From Corynebacterium durum (GTDB lineage: Bacteria > Actinomycetota > Actinomycetes > Mycobacteriales > Mycobacteriaceae), in NCBI RefSeq assembly GCF_030408675.1, contig NZ_CP047200.1:1674001-1738000 (forward strand): a stretch of 64,000 nucleotides of DNA, read 5' to 3'. This document shows, piece by piece, positions 45,079 to 54,446 of this stretch (positions are counted from its first letter, which is position 1; every line of letters starts with the position of its first letter). The translations under genes were made by a program, and so were the position numbers. The notes below the pieces were generated by a model. It was not told the origin of the DNA and searched no databases. It saw only the letters and a list, made by a program, of their open reading frames with translations.

Positions 45079-45692
45079 TCGATGCCCTTCTGCCCCTTAC
45101 GTCCCACATCCATCGGGTGCTTGATCTTAGTCATTTCTGTAACAAGATCAGCCACCTCAATGAGCTTCGGATCTGCATCGCGGCCCGTCATCACCACATG
45201 TTGTGTACCTGGGCGGTTCCGCAGCGTCTCCACCACATCATCTACATCAATCCAGCCCCATTTAATCGGGTAGGTGAACTCGTCCAAGATGTAAATATCG
45301 TGAGTTTCCTCGGCGAGACGGCGTTTAATCTCCTGCCATCCCTCGGCTGCGTCACGTGCGTGATCTTCCTCGGAACCGGCCTTTTTCGACCATGACCAGC
45401 CCTCTCCCATCTTGTGCCACTCCACCGGACCGCCTTCACCAGTCTCCTCGTGCAGCTGACCCAAGCGTTTAAATACTGACTCCTCGCCAACCTTCCACTT
45501 TGGGGACTTCACAAACTGGAACACCCCCACGCGCATACCCTGGTTCCAAGCGCGCATGGCCATACCAAAAGCGGCCGTTGACTTGCCCTTACCCGGACCA
45601 GTATGAACAGCCGTGATAGGAAGCATACGGCGCTGGCGCGTGGTCAAGCCGTCGTCAGGAATATTCGCGGGATCAACTTTGCCTTGGGGCAT
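45072..45692 (-). CDS. cobO: Cob(I)alamin adenosyltransferase, CobO/BtuR type
   Basis: A 206-residue adenosyltransferase that attaches the 5'-deoxyadenosyl ligand to corrinoids. P-loop VHTGPGKGKSTAAFGMAMRAW, then VGVFQFVKSPKWKVGEE, ILDEFTYPIKWGW and VVMTGRDADPKLIEVADLVTEM (Walker B and conserved C-terminal segment). The ATG at 45692 is the family start; GGAG lies 13 bases upstream. Confidence 0.95.
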   Translation of the reverse strand: MPQGKVDPANIPDDGLTTRQRRMLPITAVHTGPGKGKSTAAFGMAMRAWNQGMRVGVFQFVKSPKWKVGEESVFKRLGQLHEETGEGGPVEWHKMGEGWSWSKKAGSEEDHARDAAEGWQEIKRRLAEETHDIYILDEFTYPIKWGWIDVDDVVETLRNRPGTQHVVMTGRDADPKLIEVADLVTEMTKIKHPMDVGRKGQKGIEW

Positions 45693-45763
45693 AGCGTGGT
45701 GAGCTCCTTTAGGTAGAAGTGCGTCAGATGACACTCATGATAGTAGCCGCAGTGACAGAGTCC

Positions 45764-46600
45764 CTACACAGCCTGAATCACGGCCGCCACGGAGGCAGCG
45801 TTGATTTCCCCCAGCTGAACGCACACGCCGCCAAGGTTGCGGGCGAGTTCGCTGGCCAGGCCGAGGCGCACGCGACCCCCTGCTTCGCAATCGATGACAA
45901 TGCTTCCAGCAAGCCCGCGCTGGGCTATCATTCCCGCGGCCTGTCGAACACCTCCCATGCCTGAGGTGCTGGTCGCGCGGCCGTCGGAAAGCACCACAAG
46001 GAGGGCGCGGCGGCCTGGTTCTTTGCGATGTTCCCGGGCTATCACCTCATGGGCCATGAGCAACCCCTCGCCGAGTGGGGTGCGCCCGCCGGTGGGCAGG
46101 CCTGCGAGACGGCGTATAGCCACGTCGATTGATCCTGTGGGCGGGAGAACCAGCTCGGGAGAAGTCCCGCGCACCGTAATCACGGCGACTTTGTCACGGC
46201 GCTGGTAGGCGTCACGAAGCATGGACGTCACGGCGCCTGTCACCGCAGAGAGTCGATCCCTACCCGCCATGGACCCAGATGAGTCCACAAGGAACACAAT
46301 CAGGTTGGATTCCATACCGCGCCGCAGCGATCCGCGGAGGTCATCGGGCTGAAAATCGATGAGGTCACCCACAATGCGGGCCCCCCTGTCGGCAGCGGCG
46401 AGGACGGTTCCCACCATGTTGATGCCGCGACCACCACGAACAGCACGAACTGTTGCCCCCTGCGCGCTGTAGGCTTTGGAGCGCCGCCCTGGAACGCTCT
46501 CCTCTCCTATGCCTGCACGGCGCAGCACCCTAGGAACGAAAGGGGGCACCGTTGTCGGCGCTACCTGCCTCTCCATCGGAGGTGGGTTCATTGGACTCAC
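45764..46600 (-). CDS. VWA-domain subunit of a magnesium/cobalt chelatase (ChlD/BchD-like)
   Basis: A 278-residue protein with a basic N-terminal part and a von Willebrand A domain with the metal-site motif [12 protein letters not shown], then [13 protein letters not shown] and [10 protein letters not shown]. In actinobacteria such ChlI/ChlD pairs beside cob genes are thought to drive CobN in cobalt insertion; no cobN is visible here. The start is uncertain (46600, 46591 or 46576), and all overlap the chlI-like gene, suggesting coupling. Confidence 0.85.
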   Translation of the reverse strand: MSPMNPPPMERQVAPTTVPPFVPRVLRRAGIGEESVPGRRSKAYSAQGATVRAVRGGRGINMVGTVLAAADRGARIVGDLIDFQPDDLRGSLRRGMESNLIVFLVDSSGSMAGRDRLSAVTGAVTSMLRDAYQRRDKVAVITVRGTSPELVLPPTGSIDVAIRRLAGLPTGGRTPLGEGLLMAHEVIAREHRKEPGRRALLVVLSDGRATSTSGMGGVRQAAGMIAQRGLAGSIVIDCEAGGRVRLGLASELARNLGGVCVQLGEINAASVAAVIQAV

Positions 46601-47573
46601 CGGTCGATTCCGGTGGTTCTACCTGAGGGTTTTCTTCACTCTCGGGTTCCGGGTGCTGGTCGCGCGCCTCGTCCATCGCCTCATCTAGCTGCTCTTGATC
46701 CAAACCAGGTTCATCGAAGGGGTCACGGCGCCTGCGGTGCGGCAATGCAAGCTCAGCGGCAACTCGAATATCCTCACCCTCGACGGTCTCCCGACCGCTC
46801 CACGCCGCGTGCGCCACCGCAGTCCGCGCAATAACGAGGTCTGCGCGCATGCCATCCACGTCAAAGCTGGCACACAGGTGCGCAATGCGCGCAAGGTTGG
46901 TGGGAGTCAACACAGGCGACAATGCCCGTGCAGCCGTAATTTGCGTTGCGACGCCCGCGTCTTCCTCAGCCCACCGCTCAGCAAACGCGTGCGGATCGTT
47001 TTCATAGTCGAGGCGCCGTCGCATGATTTCCGCACGAACCTCCACATCACGCGAGGCTGCGACGTCAACGGCGAGGCCAAAGCGATCAAGCAGTTGCGGG
47101 CGGAGTTCCCCCTCCTCAGGGTTCATGGTGCCCACGAGCACAAAGTTGGCGGAGCTGGTGTGGGAAATGCCGTCGCGTTCGATGGTCACGGCACCGGTCG
47201 CGGCGGCGTCGAGAAGCGCATCTACAAGGTGGTCGGCCAGAAGGTTGACTTCGTCAACGTAGAGCACACCCCCGTCCGCTTGGGCAAGCAAACCGGGTTG
47301 ATATTCGGCGTGGCCTGTGGTGAGGATTTTTTCAACGTTCAGGGAGCCGACCACACGATCCTCAGTAGCGCCGATGGGGAGGTTAACCAACGGGGCATCG
47401 CCAAGAAGCGCGGAAAATGCTCGGACTGTTGTGGTTTTTGCGGTGCCTTTTTCGCCGCGCACCACAACACCCCCGATGCGGGGCGCAATGGCGGTGAGGA
47501 TCAGAGCCAGCCGGAGCTGGTCCTGCCCCACCACTGCCGAAAATGGATAGCCCGGCACGGGGGTGGTGTTCAC
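46530..47573 (-). CDS. AAA+ ATPase subunit of a magnesium/cobalt chelatase (ChlI/BchI-like)
   Basis: A 347-residue AAA+ protein. [16 protein letters not shown], Walker [17 protein letters not shown], Walker [12 protein letters not shown], sensor [22 protein letters not shown]. The last 60 residues are an acidic, Pro/Glu-rich tail ([16 protein letters not shown]). GTG at 47573 is chosen because GGAGG at the end of mqo lies at the right distance, giving an mqo-chlI-chlD run. Confidence 0.88.
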   Translation of the reverse strand: MNTTPVPGYPFSAVVGQDQLRLALILTAIAPRIGGVVVRGEKGTAKTTTVRAFSALLGDAPLVNLPIGATEDRVVGSLNVEKILTTGHAEYQPGLLAQADGGVLYVDEVNLLADHLVDALLDAAATGAVTIERDGISHTSSANFVLVGTMNPEEGELRPQLLDRFGLAVDVAASRDVEVRAEIMRRRLDYENDPHAFAERWAEEDAGVATQITAARALSPVLTPTNLARIAHLCASFDVDGMRADLVIARTAVAHAAWSGRETVEGEDIRVAAELALPHRRRRDPFDEPGLDQEQLDEAMDEARDQHPEPESEENPQVEPPESTGESNEPTSDGEAGSADNGAPFRS

Positions 47574-47578
47574 TGTGG

Positions 47579-49081
47579 TTAATCCTCCAGTTTGAGCGTC
47601 CTTTGAGTGCGTTCCCACACCTGTTCAAAGAGTTTCTTGTTGGTGGACAGTTTAACACCGTAAGAGGGAACCATTTCTTTGATCTTGTCGCCCCACTCCA
47701 CCATCTTGTGGCCGAAGCAGCGCTCCAGAAGTTCCAGCATGGCGGCGGGAGCAATGGAGGCACCCGGGGAAGCACCGAGCAGACCTGCAATAGTGCCCTC
47801 AGAGTTGTTAATCAGCGCAGTACCGAATTCGAGGGAGCCGAACCGGGGGCCAACAATCGGTTTAATCACCTGAACGCGCTGGCCCGCAACAACGATCTCC
47901 CAGTCTTCCTTCCGCGCGGATGGCATGTACTGGCGGAGCGCTTCAACTTTGGCTGCCTCATCTTTACGGAGTTCCTGAATAAGGTACTTAGTCAGCCCCA
48001 ATTCCTGGAAACCCACGGCCAGCATGGACATGAGGTTGGTAGGTCGCAGGGTTTTCGGCAGGTCCGTCCACGAGCCTTGCTTCAGGAACTTCGGCGTCCA
48101 CCCAGCGTAAGGACCAAACAGCAGGCCTTTCTTGCCATCAATCACGCGGGTATCCAGGTGCGGCACAGACATGGGCGGAGCACCCACGGATGCCTGGCCG
48201 TACACCTTAGCGTTGTGCTGCTCGATAAGCTCCTCGTTGGTGCAACGCAGCCACTGTCCAGAGACGGGGAAGCCACCGAAACCACGAACCTCGGGGATGG
48301 TGGATTTTTGGAGCAGCGGCAAGGCCATGCCACCTGCACCCACAAACACGAAGTTTGCCCGCACCACTGAGATGTCGCCGGTGTGGCGGTTTTTCACCGT
48401 GACTTTCCACCGCGAACCATCAGGCTTAATGTCTTTAACCTCGTGACCATAGCGAATATCCGTGCCGTCCTTCTCTGCTGTCGCAAGGAATTGTTTAGCC
48501 AGCCCACCATAGTTGATGTCGGTGCCTTCATTCGTCCAGGAAACAGCCACTTTTTCGGCATTAAAGTCGCGCCCCTTCGCCATGAGTGGAAGGAACTGGG
48601 CAAATTCGTCAGGGTCGTCCGTGAACTTCATGTTCGGAAACAGAGGGTGGCCATTCAATGCCTCGTAGCGTTTGCGCAGATAGGCGACCTGCGTATCACC
48701 CTGACCGAAGGACACGTGTGGCACAGGGTGGATGAAGCCCTCTGGGTGAGGCAGCACTCCCTTATCAACCTGGTGAGACCAGAACTGCCGAGAGATCTGG
48801 AATTTTTCATTCACCGCAATGGCTTTCGCCGTCTGAATTTTCCCCTTCACTTCCGGGGTGTAGTTCAGCTCACACAATGCCGAATGACCAGTACCTGCGT
48901 TGTTCCATGGGGAGGAGGATTCCTCCGCTGGCCCATCCAGACGCTCGAAAATGATCTGCGACCATCCAGGTTCCAATTCCCGAAGCATGGCCCCCAACGT
49001 GGCACTCATAATTCCGGCACCAACGAGAACAACATCAGCCTCGTCGGTGCCCTTCACTGCGGAGTTCATAGAATCTGACAC
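47579..49081 (-). CDS. mqo: Malate:quinone oxidoreductase
   Basis: A 500-residue membrane-associated FAD enzyme oxidising malate to oxaloacetate with electrons to menaquinone. FAD-binding [60 protein letters not shown], and the C-terminal [27 protein letters not shown] region. The GTG at 49081 gives the start MSDS as in C. glutamicum Mqo and has AGGAAG 8 bases upstream, so it is preferred over ATG at 49069. Confidence 0.96.
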   Translation of the reverse strand: MSDSMNSAVKGTDEADVVLVGAGIMSATLGAMLRELEPGWSQIIFERLDGPAEESSSPWNNAGTGHSALCELNYTPEVKGKIQTAKAIAVNEKFQISRQFWSHQVDKGVLPHPEGFIHPVPHVSFGQGDTQVAYLRKRYEALNGHPLFPNMKFTDDPDEFAQFLPLMAKGRDFNAEKVAVSWTNEGTDINYGGLAKQFLATAEKDGTDIRYGHEVKDIKPDGSRWKVTVKNRHTGDISVVRANFVFVGAGGMALPLLQKSTIPEVRGFGGFPVSGQWLRCTNEELIEQHNAKVYGQASVGAPPMSVPHLDTRVIDGKKGLLFGPYAGWTPKFLKQGSWTDLPKTLRPTNLMSMLAVGFQELGLTKYLIQELRKDEAAKVEALRQYMPSARKEDWEIVVAGQRVQVIKPIVGPRFGSLEFGTALINNSEGTIAGLLGASPGASIAPAAMLELLERCFGHKMVEWGDKIKEMVPSYGVKLSTNKKLFEQVWERTQRTLKLED

Positions 49082-49283
49082 TATTTTAACTTCCTTCACT
49101 ACGACAATCAGCCATCGGCTACACACTTTACGCTTTATCCTTTGGGGGTAAGACATTCCTTGAAAACTAGGAAGAAAAATCCACCCAGGCATACCACTTT
49201 CACCCCCATTTTGGTAACCGGTGGTAGCACTTGTCGACGCCTTGTGCAACACCAGCACCGCCCAAACGCCTAAGGTGTGCACT
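49082..49283. promoter_or_regulatory. mqo / alpha-beta hydrolase divergent promoter region
   Basis: On the plus strand TAAGGT (49271-49276) lies 7 nt before the hydrolase ATG. The mqo promoter must lie in this region; a TAAAGT hexamer on the minus strand near 49125 is a candidate -10. No B12-box-like sequence seen. Confidence 0.45.
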
Positions 49284-50300
49284 ATGCCCCTGTACCTTCC
49301 CCCAGAGTGGTCCCCCGAGTGGTCTCAGGACATTCTCGGGCCGGACTTTCACACCGCGACAATGCCGCTCGGCGACGACCCCGACGGCGAAACCGACATC
49401 TATGCCACCGTAGTGCGCTACAGCCCCACCGATGCTCACCGTCTGCACAACAGACCGGCCATGTTGTTTGTGCACGGCATGAGTGACTACTTTTTCCATC
49501 GTCATGTGGCCGAGTTCTTTTACCAATGTGGCTGGGCCGTCTACGCCATAGATCTACGCAAATGCGGGCGTTCCTGGCGCCCCGGCCAGCGCTGGCATCA
49601 CACAACTGATGTGGCCCAGTATTTCGAGGAACTGACATCGGCGTTGGCATACCTTAGCGAGATGCACAACACAGTGGTAATACAAGGGCATTCCACAGGC
49701 GGACTTGTGGTAGCACTGTGGCTGGATCATCTGCGGAACTCTGCCCCTGAATTGCATGCCCATATCGCAGGGGCCGTATTGAACAGTCCGTGGCTAGACA
49801 TGATGGTGCCTAAACCCGTGTCGGAAACACTGAAACCCGTGCTCAGGTGGGCAGGGGCCCGCTGGCCAGATGTTTCCATGCCTGCGGGCAACCTCACCGC
49901 CTACGGGAAATCCGTGAGTGCAGAACATTACGGTGAATGGGTGATTGACCCCGAGATGAAGCCCCTGTCCGGTCACCAGAAGAACATTGGATGGCTCCGC
50001 GCCATCATTCGTGGTCAGGATGTTATCCATTCTGGCACTACAGATTGCGGAGTCCCGCTGCTGGTGTTGTGTTCGACAGAATCCAGGTCGGGGCGCAAAT
50101 ACTCACCAAAGGTGGACACCGCTGACGTTATTTTGGACGTGCGGCAGATTCAGCATTGGGCCCCTACACTCAGCAGCGATGTCACCGTATCGCCCATTCC
50201 TGACGCACGACACGATGTGTACCTTTCGCAACCGGCAGTAAGGGATGCCGCGCTCAATCGGGTGGAACAATGGCTAGCCTCAATTGGTTACAGTAACTGA
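49284..50300 (+). CDS. Alpha/beta hydrolase (monoacylglycerol-lipase/lysophospholipase-like)
   Basis: A 338-residue alpha/beta-hydrolase. MLFVHGMSDYFFHRHVAEFF gives the oxyanion-hole region; the nucleophile Ser is in VIQGHSTGG; AIDLRKCGRSWRP is the typical lid-side strand; a C-terminal His sits in DARHDVYLS. Same position as Rv2854 next to mtr. Substrate unknown, possibly a lipid ester. ATG at 49284 fits a leaderless promoter. Confidence 0.85.
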   Translation: MPLYLPPEWSPEWSQDILGPDFHTATMPLGDDPDGETDIYATVVRYSPTDAHRLHNRPAMLFVHGMSDYFFHRHVAEFFYQCGWAVYAIDLRKCGRSWRPGQRWHHTTDVAQYFEELTSALAYLSEMHNTVVIQGHSTGGLVVALWLDHLRNSAPELHAHIAGAVLNSPWLDMMVPKPVSETLKPVLRWAGARWPDVSMPAGNLTAYGKSVSAEHYGEWVIDPEMKPLSGHQKNIGWLRAIIRGQDVIHSGTTDCGVPLLVLCSTESRSGRKYSPKVDTADVILDVRQIQHWAPTLSSDVTVSPIPDARHDVYLSQPAVRDAALNRVEQWLASIGYSN

Positions 50301-50362
50301 GGCCCTCGCGAACACAGGGCCGCGAACATAGGGCACAGTACTTTTCTAAGGAGCGCTTTTAC

Positions 50363-51766
50363 ATGGCACAGCAGTCGGACATACAGGTGGATAAGCACTA
50401 CGACATCATCATCATTGGTGCCGGTTCCGGCAACATGATCCCTAACCACCGTTTTGACAATAAGTCCATCGCCATTGTTGAAAAAGGAAGATTTGGTGGC
50501 ACCTGCTTGAATGTCGGCTGCATTCCCACAAAGATGTTCGTCTACGCCGCCGATGTTGCCGACACAGTTCGCTCCTCCAGCAAGTATGGGGTGGATTCAA
50601 CACTGGACTCAGTGGACTGGCCAGGAATTGTGTCCCGCGTGTTTGACAAACGTATCGATCCCATTGCCCGGGGAGGCGAGGCATATCGCCGCGGCCCAGA
50701 GACACCCAACATTGATGTGTATGACCAGCATGCACGGTTTGTGGGTGAGCGCACAATTTCCACGGGCGACGGCGATCAGAAGAGGATTATTTCCGCTGAT
50801 CAGATCATCATTGCTGCGGGCGCGCGCCCACACATTCTGCCGGTGATTGAGCAGTCGGGTGTCCCGTACTACACCAACGAGAATGTACTTCGGCTACCGC
50901 AGCTGCCCCAAACCATGATCATTCTTGGCGGCGGCTTCATCGCGGTAGAGTTCGCGCACATATTCTCCGCGCTGGGTGTCGACGTGACTGTGGTGAACCG
51001 CAGCCCACGCCTTCTCAAGCACCTGGATGAGCAGGTTTCGGACCGCTTCACGAAACTGGCATCCGAACGATGGAACACACGCCTCGGCCATGAAGTGGCT
51101 GCTGCGGAGGAAAACTCCAACGGCAGCGTGACCATCACACTGGACAATGGCGAGAAACTGACCGCCGATGTTTTGGTTTCCGCCACCGGGCGCACCCCCA
51201 ACGGCGACCAGATGGACCTGGACAAGGGCGGTGTTGAGATGGACGGCCAGCGCATCAAGGTCGATGAGTATGGACGCACCACCGCTCCTGGAGTGTGGGC
51301 GTTCGGCGATGTCTCCTCCCCCTTCCAACTCAAGCACGTGGCCAACGCGGAAGCTCGCGCCATCGAGCACAACGTGCTGACCCCAGACGACCTGCGCGCA
51401 TTCCCGCACAAACACGTACCAGCAGCTATCTTCACCAACCCCCAGATCGGGTACGTGGGCATGACTGAGCAGCAGGCTCGCGACGCTGGACACACAGTCA
51501 CGGTCAAGGTACAGGACTACGGTGACGTTGCCTACGGCTGGGCCATGGAAAACACCACGGGCTTTGCCAAGCTCATCGCCGATAAAGACACCGGGAAACT
51601 TCTTGGTGCCTTCATCATTGGGCCGCAGGCATCCACCTTGATCCAGCAGCTGGTCACTATGATGGCGTTTGATATTGATGTTCGCGCCATGGCTGCCGAT
51701 CAGTACTGGATCCATCCGGCGCTTCCCGAACTCATTGAAAACGCGCTGCTGGGGCTAGAATTCTAG
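50363..51766 (+). CDS. mtr: Mycothione reductase
   Basis: A 467-residue flavoprotein disulfide reductase that keeps mycothiol reduced with NADPH. FAD site YDIIIIGAGSGNMI, redox-active pair in GGTCLNVGCIPTK, NAD(P) site MIILGGGFIAVEFAHIF, second FAD segment GVWAFGDVSSP and the C-terminal HPALPELIENAL catalytic-base region. GSGN instead of the GSGPGG of other members is as in mycothione reductases. Strong AAGGAG before the ATG. Confidence 0.95.
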   Translation: MAQQSDIQVDKHYDIIIIGAGSGNMIPNHRFDNKSIAIVEKGRFGGTCLNVGCIPTKMFVYAADVADTVRSSSKYGVDSTLDSVDWPGIVSRVFDKRIDPIARGGEAYRRGPETPNIDVYDQHARFVGERTISTGDGDQKRIISADQIIIAAGARPHILPVIEQSGVPYYTNENVLRLPQLPQTMIILGGGFIAVEFAHIFSALGVDVTVVNRSPRLLKHLDEQVSDRFTKLASERWNTRLGHEVAAAEENSNGSVTITLDNGEKLTADVLVSATGRTPNGDQMDLDKGGVEMDGQRIKVDEYGRTTAPGVWAFGDVSSPFQLKHVANAEARAIEHNVLTPDDLRAFPHKHVPAAIFTNPQIGYVGMTEQQARDAGHTVTVKVQDYGDVAYGWAMENTTGFAKLIADKDTGKLLGAFIIGPQASTLIQQLVTMMAFDIDVRAMAADQYWIHPALPELIENALLGLEF

Positions 51767-51768
51767 GA

Positions 51769-53142
51769 GTGCCCATAGGTAACTCCTCTGATATTTTTTC
51801 AGCGCGCTACCGCATGTCCACATGCGGTCTACTCACCGCAATCTGCGTCTGTGCGTTTGACCAGACTGCGGTGACGGCCGTCATGCCAGAGATCGCGGAT
51901 CACTTGGGCGACACCAGCGCCTACTCAGCAACTTTTGTCGCGGCGCTCGCAGCCTCCATTATTGGCATGGTGTTCTCAGGCATCCTCACTGATCGCAGTG
52001 GCGCACAATTCACCATCATCAGCAGCGCAAGCCTTCTCATGGTTGGACTGCTACTGTCCATGGTGTCTAGAACCATGCCCGTATTCCTCGCTTCCCGCGT
52101 GATACAAGGGCTTGGCACTGGCGGACTGATCGTAGCCATCTACGCCGCAATTGCCCTCATCTACCCAGAAAAACTCAGACCACAGGTATTCGCCGGTTTC
52201 GCAGGTGCCTGGGTAGTGCCTTCCCTCGTCGGCCCAGGTGTCGCCGGGCTACTTGCGGTCACATTATCGTGGCACGCAGTATTCGCATTGCCGATTGTCG
52301 CGGTCATCATCGCAGTAGCGCTGCTTTACCGTGTACTCGCCGCACTACCTCAGTCCACACCAGCGCCCCAACCTGGATACGTACGCACTCTCGGTGCGGC
52401 TGTAGTGCTGGCGGGCGCGGCGTCGATAATCAACTTATCCACACACCTTAAGGTGCCCACCAACATTCTTGTGTTTGTGGGTGCCTGCGGCGTTGCGCTG
52501 CTGTGCATGCATCCGCTGGTGCCTGCTGGGACATTTCTTGCACGTGCCGGGACGCCGCGTTTGGTCCTGACTCGTGGGATTATCGACATGCTCTCCGCTG
52601 CAGAAATGTACCTTCCGTTGTTGCTCGCAGAACGCTACCAACTCGGCCCCACCCTGACCGGTTTGGGGCTCACTGTCTCGGGATTTGCGTGGTTTATTGG
52701 CTCCCACTATCAAGCACAATTCGGTGACCGCCTATCGACGCCGCGCGTCTTTCTCATCTCAACCGTACTCATCGCCGCAGGATTCGTGGTTGTCACGGTC
52801 ACGGTACTGACGGGATCGCACTGGTGGATCACCATCATCGGCTGGGGTGTTACAGGTATCGGGATGGGGTTCAGTTACCCCCGGCTGTCCGCAGAAGCCT
52901 TGAGCCTGTGCGCCGAAACCGAAACAGGATTTATCGGGTCCGCATTGCAGGTCAGCGGCAGCATCGGCATAACCACCATGCTCTCTGTAGCTGGAATGAT
53001 CCAGCTGGTTGGTAATGCCCTGGCTGTTGAGCTGCGGTTTGGCATCATCTTTGGCGCCATCGGCCTCATGAGCATTCCACTACTACTGCTGTGGCTGCCG
53101 CGCGCCTCAAACCGCACCCCTCACAATGAGACATATGCATAA
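51769..53142 (+). CDS. MFS transporter
   Basis: A 457-residue major-facilitator protein with about 12-14 helices. Helix-1 region LTAICVCAFDQTAVTAVMPEIADHL, motif A-like FSGILTDRSGAQFTI, SRVIQGLGTGGLIVAIY and VGPGVAGLLAVTLSWHAVFALP (motif C position) point to the drug/metabolite exporters. GTG start three bases after the mtr stop, so co-transcribed with it. Substrate unknown. Confidence 0.82.
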   Translation: MPIGNSSDIFSARYRMSTCGLLTAICVCAFDQTAVTAVMPEIADHLGDTSAYSATFVAALAASIIGMVFSGILTDRSGAQFTIISSASLLMVGLLLSMVSRTMPVFLASRVIQGLGTGGLIVAIYAAIALIYPEKLRPQVFAGFAGAWVVPSLVGPGVAGLLAVTLSWHAVFALPIVAVIIAVALLYRVLAALPQSTPAPQPGYVRTLGAAVVLAGAASIINLSTHLKVPTNILVFVGACGVALLCMHPLVPAGTFLARAGTPRLVLTRGIIDMLSAAEMYLPLLLAERYQLGPTLTGLGLTVSGFAWFIGSHYQAQFGDRLSTPRVFLISTVLIAAGFVVVTVTVLTGSHWWITIIGWGVTGIGMGFSYPRLSAEALSLCAETETGFIGSALQVSGSIGITTMLSVAGMIQLVGNALAVELRFGIIFGAIGLMSIPLLLLWLPRASNRTPHNETYA

Positions 53143-53472
53143 GAAATTTCTTACATTACTGATGTGACAACATTACATAAAGAAATAACTACGCTAAATT
53201 AGCCTATCTATTTTTCCCTTCGGAACGTTACATGCAACCAAAAATGTGATAACTTCTTTACAAAAATAGAACGGTAATGAGTGCCAGCAAAAGAGCCACT
53301 ACCAGCATGATTACTCGATACAGATGCGTAATACAGGGCGAAAATAGCAAACAATAACCGATTCAGAACGGATTTATTGAGAATAATCTTACAAATCTCG
53401 AAGGCGAAATACTAGGGTGATTATCGAGCCGTAAAGGGCCCATCTACTACATCACCATTTTCAGGAGGAACC
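53143..53472 (+). promoter_or_regulatory. AT-rich 330-bp gap with promoter for the small secreted protein array
   Basis: This gap is clearly richer in A and T than its neighbours and holds no gene I can support. TTACAA (53390-53395) and TAGGGT (53414-53419) with an 18-bp spacer make a fair promoter, giving a leader of about 45 nt. AGGAGG (53463-53468) is a strong ribosome binding site for the ATG at 53473. Confidence 0.5.
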
Positions 53473-53784
53473 ATGAAAATGAGGTCGAGGATCGCCACCG
53501 CATGCATCGCTGGCGTCCTGGCTACCGGTTTGGCCACCGCACCGGCACATGCTCAAGGGGTCGAGCCCAGCGGCTCCAGCCAAGCTATTGGCGACGCCCT
53601 GGTCGGCTCAGCAGAACTACCCTTCCGGGCTATACTTCCGTTAGTACAAGGCAGCTCCCTTGAGTCCCCTGCCAAGGCAGTCGCAACACTGTCCCTCATT
53701 CCTGTTTCACTGATCGCTTCCTTGTTCAGCAAACAGTGCCACCTCGGTGACACCCGCGGCTGCGTCGCCCAGGCCCAGCGATAG
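53473..53784 (+). CDS. Small secreted protein, tandem family (copy 1)
   Basis: A 103-residue protein with a Sec signal peptide (MKMRSRIATACIAGVLATGL..., probable cut after AHA27). The mature part has SSQAIGDALVGSAELPFR, a hydrophobic stretch (SLIPVSLIASLF) and an end with two Cys, FSKQCHLGDTRGC, probably forming a disulfide. It is the first of three adjacent paralogues. No known family recognised; the amphipathic/hydrophobic design could suit a membrane-active or surface-bound peptide, but that is a guess. Confidence 0.75.
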   Translation: MKMRSRIATACIAGVLATGLATAPAHAQGVEPSGSSQAIGDALVGSAELPFRAILPLVQGSSLESPAKAVATLSLIPVSLIASLFSKQCHLGDTRGCVAQAQR

Positions 53785-53798
53785 ATGAGGAGAACACT

Positions 53799-54020
53799 GT
53801 GAAGAAGACATCGCGGTTCGCCGCCGCATGTGTTGCTGGTGCTCTCGCCACAGGACTAGCAGTTGCGCCAGCATCTGCCCAGGACTTCGCACCTAGCAGC
53901 TCCAGCCAAGCTATTGGCGATGCCCTAGTCAACTCGACGGAACCACTTTTCAGGCTGGTTCCACTTTTCAATGGCACCCCACTCCAGGCGCCCGCTGACG
54001 GGGTAGCCGTGGTTCAGTAA
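53799..54020 (+). pseudogene. Small secreted protein, tandem family (copy 2, truncated)
   Basis: GTG start behind AGGAG; 73 residues with the same signal peptide (ending ASA27) and SSQAIGDALVNSTEP, NGTPLQAPADGVAVV, then stop. The DNA just at the stop (54011-54028) reads, one base out of frame, the FSKQC codons conserved in copies 1 and 3. An internal deletion not divisible by three has removed the hydrophobic segment and shifted the frame, so both Cys are lost. Still carries start, signal peptide and ribosome site, so a short secreted product may be made. Confidence 0.7.
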
Positions 54021-54072
54021 ACAGTGTAAGTTTGTTACCACAAGCAACTGCACCCGTTGATAGGAGAACGTA

Positions 54073-54378
54073 GTGAAAAAGACGTCACGTATTGCCACTG
54101 CATGTGTTGCAGGAGCACTGGCTACCGGGATGCTGACCGTGCCAGCATCCGCACAGTCCGCCTACATGGAACCAACCGCGTCCAGCCAAGTTGTTGGCGA
54201 TGCCGTTGTTGGATCCGCAACACTTCCTTGGCGAGTGCTCACACCGCTCACCAATGGAACCCCATTGGAATATCCTGTGGATACCGCCACCTTCTTTTCA
54301 GCTATGCCATTCATGATCGCCGCATCGTTGTTCAGCAAGCAATGCCACCTCAGTGACGTTCGCGGCTGCCACCCCTGA
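54073..54378 (+). CDS. Small secreted protein, tandem family (copy 3)
   Basis: A 101-residue paralogue with GTG start behind AGGAG, signal peptide MKKTSRIATACVAGALATGM... cut after ASA27, then SSQVVGDAVVGSATLPWR, NGTPLEYPVD, a hydrophobic stretch (AMPFMIAASLF) and FSKQCHLSDVRGCHP. The pattern matches copy 1 at the two Cys and the basic Lys and Arg. Followed by a strong terminator, so the three genes form one transcript. Confidence 0.75.
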   Translation: MKKTSRIATACVAGALATGMLTVPASAQSAYMEPTASSQVVGDAVVGSATLPWRVLTPLTNGTPLEYPVDTATFFSAMPFMIAASLFSKQCHLSDVRGCHP

Positions 54379-54406
54379 TATATGGCATAACCTTCCACAC
54401 TCTTGT

Positions 54407-54446
54407 CCCCTGTTGGTGCTGACCTTAAGCCAACAGGGGAGTTTTT
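54407..54446 (+). terminator. Rho-independent terminator after the small secreted protein array
   Basis: A 10-bp perfect stem (54407-54416 with 54430-54439) is followed by TTTTT (54442-54446). It lies between copy 3 and the opposing cobQ end. Confidence 0.9.

Noticed and set aside
50300..50345. Imperfect 14-bp tandem repeat GCGAACACAGGGCC / GCGAACATAGGGCA before mtr
   Set aside because: Short and imperfect, with no further copies noticed; probably chance or spacer duplication.
53190..53210. Possible DtxR box around TTAGCCTA at 53199-53206
   Set aside because: Only about 11 of 19 positions fit the consensus and the flanks are not palindromic.
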